43,849 bases of DNA from Bdellovibrionales bacterium (lineage in GTDB: Bacteria > Bdellovibrionota > Bdellovibrionia > Bdellovibrionales > UBA1609). Positions 1-7,889 of this stretch are shown piece after piece. Each line of letters starts with the position of its first letter. Within the stretch, counting starts at the first letter, position 1. The notes under the pieces are model-generated. The model saw only the letters and a program-made list of their open reading frames with translations. It searched no databases and was not told where the DNA came from. The stretch spans positions 1 to 43,849 of the forward strand of contig JABSOQ010000014.1 in NCBI GenBank assembly GCA_013216195.1, in the 5' to 3' direction. Both the position numbers and the translations under genes were made by a program.

Positions 1-102
1 ATCTCTACGTCAATTTTTAAAAAGGTAAAGGGCCCTGATAGTGGAGGGTGCTGAGCCGGTGCGTTTAAAGTTCTTTGTCTAAGTTTGGTAGAGGGCTAGG
101 TT

Positions 103-158
103 TTCGATAGTTCGATAGTTCGATAGTTCGATAGTTCGATAGTTCGATAGTTCGATAG
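103..158. repeat. Simple tandem repeat, 8-bp unit TTCGATAG x7
   Basis: Read directly: seven perfect consecutive copies of ttcgatag, 18 bp beyond the stop of the minus-strand gene ending at 177. Confidence 0.97.
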
Positions 159-176
159 TTCCGCTAGAGACCGACT

Positions 177-1322
177 TCAGAATTGTTTAGCGGTCGACGA
201 CTGGCCGCCGCCTTCTTCTTTTCCAAGAAGGGCAATCATAGTTTGAGGTAGCTCTGACCACTTTTCAGCTATAATTTCAAATTGCCCATCATCGTTCTTC
301 TTGGCGTAAAGCACTTTTTCGCCAAAGTCAGAGTTCACATTAGAGGCATAGCCTTGAAGAAACCGCACAATCATTCGGCCATTGTGGGTAAATACGGCTG
401 GTTTCGCGACATCCACTCTGATGAACTCGTATTTGCTGTTCAATGTGTCTTTATACTGTCGCCACTGAGCCTTGTTCATCTTTAGCGAATCGAAGTCGGC
501 AGAGTAATAAGTCATGTACTTATTCAGGTCTTTTGCTTCCCATGATTTTTTCCATGCATGTAGCCAATCCAAGAGCTCACGTCGTTTAGCTTTGTATTTC
601 TTTTGAGAGATGTACTCGACCTGCTTTTCGACAACGATCGGAGTCTTATTGGGTTCTACATATTTGCCTAAAGCAGTGATGATCTTGTCGCGCACCACCA
701 CGCAGCCTCTTGAGCCGCGATACAGGCTTTTCTTGTTAGGTACAGCATGAAGCCAAATGCCTGAGCCTGTTTTTTTGGCTCTCACATCAAATAGGTTCGG
801 GTAATCCATCGTGTAGGCTCTAGAGCCGTATTCATCGTAGTTGAGCATTTCAGCTTCGTGAATGGTGCGAAAGAAATAAATGCCCTCTGGAGTTTTGCGG
901 TCTCCGAGCACTTGCTTGTCACCTGAGCGTCGGCCCATGTCAGCTGGGTGTGCCTCGACAAGCTTCGGACCATCTTCAGTGTTCTGCCATATAGTGAGGG
1001 TTCGTGTGCTTTTGTCTAAAAGAAAGGCATATTTTGAAAAGTAAGAGCCTTCGCCCATTTGCACGAGGCCTGAGGGGATCATGCCCTTGGGTGGTTGAAT
1101 CGCGATAGGGTCAGGCTTCTTGATCTCGTCTTCTTCGAGGTCTTTCACCTTTTGTTCTTCTTTTTCAGTGACCTTGTTCTCTTGGCTGACGATTTTGCCT
1201 TGCTCATTTTTTACAGGAGCGGGCACTTCAGACAATACGGCCTCTGCCACTTCGTCTGCAAAAGTAGAGGCTCCGGCGAACAGAACACAAGACAATATAG
1301 TCATCTTCCACATGCGCATCAT
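177..1322 (-). CDS. L,D-transpeptidase (YkuD domain) with signal peptide and a C-terminal SnoaL/NTF2-like region
   Basis: ORF track 177..1430. YkuD-like sequence with GIWLHAVPNKKSLYRGSRGCVVV (His and Ser-Arg-Gly-Cys catalytic motif). Signal peptide MMRMWKMTILSCVLFAGASTFA suggests a start near 1322 rather than 1430. Confidence 0.88.
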   Translation of the reverse strand: MMRMWKMTILSCVLFAGASTFADEVAEAVLSEVPAPVKNEQGKIVSQENKVTEKEEQKVKDLEEDEIKKPDPIAIQPPKGMIPSGLVQMGEGSYFSKYAFLLDKSTRTLTIWQNTEDGPKLVEAHPADMGRRSGDKQVLGDRKTPEGIYFFRTIHEAEMLNYDEYGSRAYTMDYPNLFDVRAKKTGSGIWLHAVPNKKSLYRGSRGCVVVRDKIITALGKYVEPNKTPIVVEKQVEYISQKKYKAKRRELLDWLHAWKKSWEAKDLNKYMTYYSADFDSLKMNKAQWRQYKDTLNSKYEFIRVDVAKPAVFTHNGRMIVRFLQGYASNVNSDFGEKVLYAKKNDDGQFEIIAEKWSELPQTMIALLGKEEGGGQSSTAKQF

Positions 1323-1493
1323 TAAATTTCTCGGCTGGTCAAAAGTCAATGTTGAGCTGTTTCTTGGAGCTGGGATGGCTTTTGTTTCAACCTGAAACAT
1401 AACGCGCAACCGATAGCTGTGCCTTAACAAAAACTAGACCCTTCAGATAGCTAAAGGTCTTAAGACTCAGGTCTGGATACCGATAAATTGAGT

Positions 1494-2003
1494 ATGGCAG
1501 ATGACAAAAAACAAGATGCAGAACAGGGACCCAAGAAAAGCTTAGCAGGTCTTTTGACCTTAGTCTTTGCCGTGGTGAACCTCGCAGTACTAGGTGGGGG
1601 AGTGTACCTGGTCTACAGCAGCACTCTAGGCGCAACACACGAGATCACCAGTGAGGAGATGGCTAAACGAGAGCTGGCCGCATTTGAGGAGAAGCTCTCA
1701 GAGGGGCCGGTGATGTTCGACCTGGACCCTTTCAATACCAACCTTAATGGCACTCCACGTCGTCTAGTTCGAATTCAAATGAGTCTTGAGTTGCTTGATG
1801 CGCAAGGCTTTGAGGAGGCTGTGCAGTTAGGTGCACAGGCCCGTGACCGCGTTGTTCAACTACTCAACAGAAAGACTTTTGACGATATCGAAACTGTTCA
1901 AGGTAAGTTGCAGTTAAAGAACCAGATCATTACCCAGCTCAACGGTTTCTTAGATAAAGGTGTTGTTCAAAACGTCTATTTCTCAGATTTCCTAATTCAA
2001 TAA
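1494..2003 (+). CDS. fliL: FliL-family flagellar basal body/stator-associated protein
   Basis: N-terminal TM helix, then VMFDLDPFNTNLNG...RLVRIQMSLELLD...TFDDIETVQGKLQLKNQI...VYFSDFLIQ, which matches the FliL family pattern. ATG at 1494; the ORF track uses TTG at 1488. Confidence 0.85.
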   Translation: MADDKKQDAEQGPKKSLAGLLTLVFAVVNLAVLGGGVYLVYSSTLGATHEITSEEMAKRELAAFEEKLSEGPVMFDLDPFNTNLNGTPRRLVRIQMSLELLDAQGFEEAVQLGAQARDRVVQLLNRKTFDDIETVQGKLQLKNQIITQLNGFLDKGVVQNVYFSDFLIQ

Positions 2004-2117
2004 TCAAGGCATTGACACACATGTAGACCCCTTAAGACAATAGCTTTTGCGGAGAAGTCTGGCATATTTGTTTGGCTTCTGATCACGCAATCTAGCGTTT
2101 CAAACAAGGAGTCAGCT

Positions 2118-3461
2118 TTGAGAATTCTCTTCTTAGTTATAGCTCTTGCAAGTTTTTGGGCAAAGGCAAATGTTCCAGAAAACTTTGGTGAGCTCATTAA
2201 ATTTGAAGTAAAAAAAGAAACATTGCCAAACGGTCTCACAGTGATTGTTCATGAAGATCACTCTGTACCTGTAATGGCATTTCACCAGTGGTTTCGAGTT
2301 GGTTCTCGCGATGAAACTCCAGGTCGTACAGGCCTTGCCCACTTTTTCGAGCACCTCATGTTTAAAGGTACGAAGAAATACAAGGGTGATGACTTCGATC
2401 GCTTGATTCAGGCGAATGGTGGGGTCAACAATGCTTTCACTACTAAGGATTACACGGGTTATTACTTCAAGCTTCCGCCAGACAAGCTCGAGCTGGCTAT
2501 TGATATTGAGTCAGACCGCATGCGCAACTTGGTGTTTGATCCGAAAGAGATTAAGAGTGAGCGAGAGGTTGTTAAAGAAGAAAGACGCTTTCGTGTCGAC
2601 AACTCTGTTATGGGTTTTTTGTGGCAGCAGATTTTCTCAACAGTGTTCAAGGTACACCCTTACCGATGGCCTGTGATCGGCTATATGAGAGATCTTAACG
2701 CAGCCACAATTGATGACTTAAAAGACTTCTATAAAGTTCACTATTCGCCAAATAACGCCGTCGTTGTCATAGCAGGTGACATTGATGCTGATAGAGCCAT
2801 GCGCTTGGTTAAAAAGTATTATGGCAATATCCCAGCTCAGAAGCTTCCAGGCAAAAAGGGTGAAGATGAGCCGGGGCAAAAAGGACAAAGGAATGCAACT
2901 TTCAAAAAAGATGTCCAGTCGGCGACTATGGCAATCGTCTACAAAGGCCCAAAAGCTGGAGAAAAAGACGCATACACTCTTGATATAGCAGCAAACATTT
3001 TGGGAACAGGCGATTCAAGTCGATTGGTTAAGCGTTTGGTTTACGGCACTCAGTTGATGAGTCGTGTTTCGGCATTTAACTACACACCAAAAGAGCCGGG
3101 TATTTTTCAAGTTTCTGGGGCTATGCGGCCGGGTCAGAACCGTGAACGTGCCGAAAAGATCATCTTTTCAGAGCTGTACAAGTTGCGCACTAAACCAGTC
3201 AGTGAAAAAGAACTTCAGAAGGCAAAAAATCAAATCATGGCAGACTACGTATCTGGTTTGAAAACCGTACACGGAAAGGCGAATGCCATCGCTATTAATG
3301 AGATTCTTTTTGGTGACTACAAGATGCTTTTCAAAGACTTAGAGATGTATCAGAGCGTAACTGTTGAAGACGTTCAAAAAGCAGCTGAGCAATATTTGAA
3401 ACCTGCGCAGAGATCGGTTCTGAGAGTTCTGCCTAAGACTAAAGAGCAAGAGGGAGCATAA
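2118..3461 (+). CDS. M16 family zinc metallopeptidase (pitrilysin-like), secreted
   Basis: Signal peptide MRILFLVIALASFWAKA; inverted zinc motif HFFEHLMFKG (HxxEH); TTG start. Confidence 0.92.
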   Translation: MRILFLVIALASFWAKANVPENFGELIKFEVKKETLPNGLTVIVHEDHSVPVMAFHQWFRVGSRDETPGRTGLAHFFEHLMFKGTKKYKGDDFDRLIQANGGVNNAFTTKDYTGYYFKLPPDKLELAIDIESDRMRNLVFDPKEIKSEREVVKEERRFRVDNSVMGFLWQQIFSTVFKVHPYRWPVIGYMRDLNAATIDDLKDFYKVHYSPNNAVVVIAGDIDADRAMRLVKKYYGNIPAQKLPGKKGEDEPGQKGQRNATFKKDVQSATMAIVYKGPKAGEKDAYTLDIAANILGTGDSSRLVKRLVYGTQLMSRVSAFNYTPKEPGIFQVSGAMRPGQNRERAEKIIFSELYKLRTKPVSEKELQKAKNQIMADYVSGLKTVHGKANAIAINEILFGDYKMLFKDLEMYQSVTVEDVQKAAEQYLKPAQRSVLRVLPKTKEQEGA

Positions 3462-3463
3462 GA

Positions 3464-4870
3464 ATGTCTGTTAATCTCAAAAAACTAAGTGTCATTTTTG
3501 TCTCGGCGATGGCTTTTTTGCTTGTGAGCTGTGCTACGACTTCTCTCAATAAAAATGTCGAGATAAAGAAGTTTGAAGAAACGGCATTGAGTAATGGCCT
3601 ACCTCTTCTGATGATGAAAGATGACAGTCTTCCCTATTTTTCGGTCATATTGCTGATAAAGAGTGGAAGTGCCTCTGACCCTGACGGCCAAAAGGGTGTC
3701 TCTCGCATGGTTGCGAAAACGCTAGAGCGAGGAACCTCTAAGAGGTCTGCTGAGCAGATTGCTGAGAGCTTCGACCAAATTGGTGCGAGCTTTAGTGCAA
3801 GTGTGTCGAACGATTTCACGACTGTGACAGCATCAGGTCTGGCTTTTCACAAAGAGCAGATCTTAGACAACTTTGCTGAGGTCGTGACTCAGCCTGCCTT
3901 CTCGATGAAAGAGATTCGAAAAATGAAATCTCTGACACTCGCAAAATTGCAGCAGGCGGTTGATGAGCCGTCGTCGTTTATTGGGCTGGCTATGAGCGAT
4001 TATCTGTACGGTGATCACCCATACGGTTCACCTACAACAGGTAGCGTTAAAGACATTAAGAAAATGAAGAAAAGGCATATTATCCGGCAGTACCTAGGTC
4101 ATTTTCGGCCGAACAATGCGCACTTGGCTGTGGTCGGAAATTTTGATCCAAACGTCGTAAAGAAAAGTCTTGAGGCAAAATTTAAGGATTGGGCGAAGAG
4201 GGATGTGCCTCAAGTTGATGTTCCTGGGTTTCCTGAGGTCAAGGGCTTGAGTATTCGACTTATTGACAAGACTGACCTTAAGCAATCGCAGATTCGTTTT
4301 GGTGGAGTTGGGATCTCAAGAAAACACCCAGATTTCTTAAAGCTTAGGGTTGCTAACACCATTCTTGGTGGGGCTTTTAAGAGCCGACTTGTCGACAAGA
4401 TAAGAGCTGAGAAGGGTTTGACATACTCTATTTACTCTCGCTTTGATGCGCGCAAGGAAGAGGGGCCTTTCATGGTGTCGACTTTTACAAGGCACGAGAA
4501 GGTGAAGGAGACCATCAATGAGACCCTTGATGTGATTAAAAACTTTCGTGATAAAGGTGTGACTAAGCAAGAAGTGGAAGATGCGAAAAACTTGTTAAAA
4601 GGCAGTTTTCCGCGCTCTATTGAAACGCCAGAGGCCTTGGTGCAGAACTTACTCTATCTGCGCTTTTATGGAATTTCTGACGATTACCTGAAAGACTACA
4701 TTTCTACTATCGATAAGATTTCGATGTCAGATGTTAATGACGTGATTAAGAAGCACTTTGATACTGAAAACATGAAAGTTCTGGTTTACTCGTCTAAAAA
4801 AGAAGTCATGAGCCAGTTGAAAGATATAGGTGAGGTCAGTGTTCTGCCTTATAAGAAAGCTTTGAACTAA
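3464..4870 (+). CDS. M16 family peptidase-like lipoprotein lacking the HxxEH zinc motif
   Basis: Lipobox-like LLVSCATT; M16 fold sequence (NGLPLLMMKDDSLPYFSVILLIKSGSASDPDGQKGVSRMVAKTLERGT) without HxxEH. Two bases downstream of the active M16 gene. Confidence 0.88.
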   Translation: MSVNLKKLSVIFVSAMAFLLVSCATTSLNKNVEIKKFEETALSNGLPLLMMKDDSLPYFSVILLIKSGSASDPDGQKGVSRMVAKTLERGTSKRSAEQIAESFDQIGASFSASVSNDFTTVTASGLAFHKEQILDNFAEVVTQPAFSMKEIRKMKSLTLAKLQQAVDEPSSFIGLAMSDYLYGDHPYGSPTTGSVKDIKKMKKRHIIRQYLGHFRPNNAHLAVVGNFDPNVVKKSLEAKFKDWAKRDVPQVDVPGFPEVKGLSIRLIDKTDLKQSQIRFGGVGISRKHPDFLKLRVANTILGGAFKSRLVDKIRAEKGLTYSIYSRFDARKEEGPFMVSTFTRHEKVKETINETLDVIKNFRDKGVTKQEVEDAKNLLKGSFPRSIETPEALVQNLLYLRFYGISDDYLKDYISTIDKISMSDVNDVIKKHFDTENMKVLVYSSKKEVMSQLKDIGEVSVLPYKKALN

Positions 4871-4917
4871 CTGCAGTTGCCTCTGGCTATTGCAGTTTTA
4901 TAGGTGGTGCATTTGAA

Positions 4918-4942
4918 GGGGAGCTTTGGCTCTCCTTTTTTT
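4918..4942 (+). terminator. Rho-independent terminator after the M16 pair
   Basis: GGGGAGC-TTTG-GCTCTCC followed by TTTTTTT. Confidence 0.8.
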
Positions 4943-5065
4943 GTGAGAAAACGGCTGATGCGATTGTGTCGTTATATCTATGAAGTTTGTTGCTTGAGGT
5001 ATTGTAGCTTGAAAAAGGTTAGATCAAAGGCCTTGCTTATCGGTTTACAGTGGGAGCAAACTTCT

Positions 5066-5140
5066 AGATTAGATTAGATTAGATTAGATTAGATTAGATT
5101 AGATTAGATTAGATTAGATTAGATTAGATTAGATTAGATT
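5066..5140. repeat. Simple tandem repeat, 5-bp unit AGATT x15
   Basis: Read directly: 75 bp of perfect agatt pentamers between the convergent genes ending at 4870 and 5151. Confidence 0.97.
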
Positions 5141-5150
5141 AGCCTCTCAA

Positions 5151-5975
5151 CTATGCAGAAGCTTCCGTTGAGTTGATCGTCTGTTGTGTGGCTCTTTTGG
5201 CTTTGGCGAGAATCTTGCGGAACTCTTTGGCCTTGTCATTTGAGCAGGCGACAATCACTCTGTCATACTGGTTTTGCACAGAATTAATGAAAATTTCGAA
5301 CTGTGAAGAGTCTTGCTTTAGGCTGTTGCCAAGCCCTAGGCTTGGTACTACATCTAAGTTGTGAAGAATGTTATCACATACAGTCTCTCTGAAACTAATC
5401 TTCCCATTTAGATATTGGCTGAGAGAATTCTTAAGCAGGCTAGCCCTACTAGAATCGAGCAAAAGCAGAACCCTTTCTTCTTTGTTTGTGTGGTGTTGAG
5501 CATAGAAAGAGTCGACAATGTTCAGCAGACTGCCTCTCATCTGAGCTGGTTCTAGCTCTAACATCAAGATCTTGGCTTTAATCTGTTGAGGAGGCTGTTG
5601 CTCTCGAGACTCAAGGTGTTTGTCGACTAAAACTGGAAAGTTCGACAGTTGAAAATTAAGAGCCATCGGCGAGCCGAAATTGTCATCTTCAAACTGCATG
5701 TCTTTGTTGGTAAAGGCCTTAGTGACTTCTTCAAAAGTGGAGGGCGCTTGTGGCTCATCAGTAAGCTCATTTTCAAATTTGTTTTCACTCTCGGAGAAGC
5801 TGTTGGCCACAGCCAGAGCGTGTTTGGTTTCGGTTTGTTCAAGAAGCCAATACAGAGATATGCAAAAGATCATAAACTGGCTAAAGGCAAAAAGGTAGCT
5901 GCCTGTTGCCAAGCTTGTAAGCATGGTCGAAGAGGAGACCGCGCTAATTAATACTGTGACTTTGCTAGTTTTCAA
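5151..5975 (-). CDS. Membrane protein with a C-terminal region resembling a degenerate BY-kinase/CpsD-type P-loop domain
   Basis: N-terminal hydrophobic segments. C-terminal RVLLLLDSSRASLLKNSLSQYLNGKISFRETV...NLDVVPSLGLGNSLKQDSSQFEIFINSVQNQYDRVIVACS follows the BY-kinase layout but has no Walker A. Confidence 0.75.
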   Translation of the reverse strand: MKTSKVTVLISAVSSSTMLTSLATGSYLFAFSQFMIFCISLYWLLEQTETKHALAVANSFSESENKFENELTDEPQAPSTFEEVTKAFTNKDMQFEDDNFGSPMALNFQLSNFPVLVDKHLESREQQPPQQIKAKILMLELEPAQMRGSLLNIVDSFYAQHHTNKEERVLLLLDSSRASLLKNSLSQYLNGKISFRETVCDNILHNLDVVPSLGLGNSLKQDSSQFEIFINSVQNQYDRVIVACSNDKAKEFRKILAKAKRATQQTINSTEASA

Positions 5976-7033
5976 TCCAAAACCTCAATGTTTTTTTCGG
6001 ACAAAATTCCTTCTTGTAATGTCTTCTCGGAGTATGGCTGTATGAAAAAGAGTCCAGTTTCAGGCGGAGTGTCCCGTATTATCAGGGTCCAGCGGACTTT
6101 GGTGTTGGTACCCTCATCGAATTTAAGAGCTAAGAACGGAGTTTGACCGGCACTAAACTTTCTTAGCAAAGTTGTACCATTGGTCGCCTCGACTTTGACC
6201 TCGCAGGCCTTTAGGCACTTTTTCTTAAGTATGATAGGAATGCGACTTGGCTTTGAGTAAAGAAAAACAGTTTGATCACCTGGGTAGGGCAAAGCGTAGT
6301 TATAAGCAGCCTCCTTCACATCTAGCGTCTCATCGATTGAGAGTATCTGACCTTGAATATTGTAGTTGCCGTCTCCTCGGTAGTCAGGAGCCTGCTCTGA
6401 GCCACTGCCGGTGATCTTGTTAGTGGCAGTGTCTTGCTTTCTTTTGTACTGTGCTGGTTTCTCTCTAGGCTTTGAGCTAGACCCACTGGTTTGCTTTCTT
6501 TTGCGTGCAGTGAGCCCGGTTTTGTATTCAGTGAGAGTGAGCCCAGTGTCAGTGTACTGACTGACGCTAAAGGTAGTCGCCGATTCAGCTAAGATTTTCA
6601 TAGACTCTTGGTTGTTATGAATTTCAAGTTTAGCCTCTTTAGTTAAGCTTCCTGATACCTCACCATTAGCGATAAAGAGGTCAATTGTGCCCTCAATGAC
6701 ACGAATGTCTACAAGGGAGTTCGCGGCAATTCGAATAATAGAATCGTTCTCAAATTTCACAGTCAGTGAAGACCTGGGTGAAGTGAAAACTCGGTCTCCG
6801 TTCGCAAGGAAATATCCGGCTCTTAGAGGTCGAAAAGTAAAGCCCATTGCAAGTCTTCGGACAGGTCGGCCAGCGACCTTTTTGGCGATAGCGATAGAAT
6901 TCTCTTCGTTAACAAGATCACTCTCAAACAACACATCGTAGAACACAAGGGTGAGGGTAACGGCAGCAAACAATGCGAGATTAATACCGAGTAAAATGAG
7001 CTCTTTTCGAGTGAATGACGACAGGTAGTCCAT
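5972..7033 (-). CDS. FecR-domain-like single-pass membrane protein
   Basis: N-terminal TM (LILLGINLALFAAVTLTLVFYDVLF), then LANGDRVFTSPRSSLTVKFENDSIIRIAANSLVDIRVIEGTIDLFIANGEV, FecR-like. 4-bp overlap with the next gene. Confidence 0.78.
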   Translation of the reverse strand: MDYLSSFTRKELILLGINLALFAAVTLTLVFYDVLFESDLVNEENSIAIAKKVAGRPVRRLAMGFTFRPLRAGYFLANGDRVFTSPRSSLTVKFENDSIIRIAANSLVDIRVIEGTIDLFIANGEVSGSLTKEAKLEIHNNQESMKILAESATTFSVSQYTDTGLTLTEYKTGLTARKRKQTSGSSSKPREKPAQYKRKQDTATNKITGSGSEQAPDYRGDGNYNIQGQILSIDETLDVKEAAYNYALPYPGDQTVFLYSKPSRIPIILKKKCLKACEVKVEATNGTTLLRKFSAGQTPFLALKFDEGTNTKVRWTLIIRDTPPETGLFFIQPYSEKTLQEGILSEKNIEVLD

Positions 7034-7175
7034 GCCCTTTCATTGTACTGACTTGGACCAAATAATAGTATTGTTAGCGTCACGTGGTCTAGGTCGGGGA
7101 GACCTGTGTCTAGAATAAATCTAGTCGGGTTAGAGAAGCTTAACCTTTTATATAGAGCTAGCCGATCGGTTCAAC

Positions 7176-7889
7176 ATGAGAAAACGAAGTCAGATCAGAG
7201 AAGTTCTGATACTCATAATCGCAATGATTAGTATGGGATGCTCAACAGGCAATCTCTATTTGGTGTCAGACCAAGAGGGTGCCGAGGTGTTTTTGCGCGC
7301 AGTTGGTCAATCTAATTCTGAAAGCATCGGCAAGACCCCTTTGCAAAGACCACTAGACCAAGTGATTTCTAATCGCGACACAGGCAAGGGTTTGGTGCTC
7401 GAAATCAAGAAGGAAGGATTCGTAGACAAGCAAGTTTATCTTCCGGGGCTGAGAATCTCAGAAGACATCGAGATCAGAACACAACTGCAACCGCTACCAG
7501 TAGCCCAAGGTGTCGACAGTGAAGGCCGAGACATGAGAAGCCCGGCTGCTATACAAGCTGAGTTAATCAAAGAGCAAGAGACCAAAGTGGCTCGTATTTA
7601 TGAAACCAATACGATCATTGATCAAGTTTTTGAAATCAAGCGATTAATACATGTTGGCAGAAGAGAAGAGGCGACGAAGAGAATTAGTAGCCTGAAAGAA
7701 GAGTACCCGAACCTGTCTGTACTTTACGAGTTGCAGGGCGGAATAGCGTTCTTGGGTAAAAACTATCAACAGGCACTCGATGAATACAGCGTTGCCCTCA
7801 AGATTCATCCTGAGAATCTGCAGATACTGAATATGAAACGCTACCTCGAGAAGCTTCTAGGGGTTGAGCAAAGGGGGCAGGTGCAATGA
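7176..7889 (+). CDS. PEGA-domain/TPR lipoprotein
   Basis: Lipobox MISMGCSTG; PEGA-like NLYLVSDQEGAEVFLR...IGKTPLQRPL...LVLEIKKEGFVDKQVYLPG; C-terminal TPR-like NYQQALDEYSVALKIHPENLQ. Confidence 0.82.
   Translation: MRKRSQIREVLILIIAMISMGCSTGNLYLVSDQEGAEVFLRAVGQSNSESIGKTPLQRPLDQVISNRDTGKGLVLEIKKEGFVDKQVYLPGLRISEDIEIRTQLQPLPVAQGVDSEGRDMRSPAAIQAELIKEQETKVARIYETNTIIDQVFEIKRLIHVGRREEATKRISSLKEEYPNLSVLYELQGGIAFLGKNYQQALDEYSVALKIHPENLQILNMKRYLEKLLGVEQRGQVQ

Noticed and set aside
1387-1638. 83-aa minus-strand ORF overlapping fliL and its upstream region
   Set aside because: Antisense to the clear FliL start region, with no recognisable domain.
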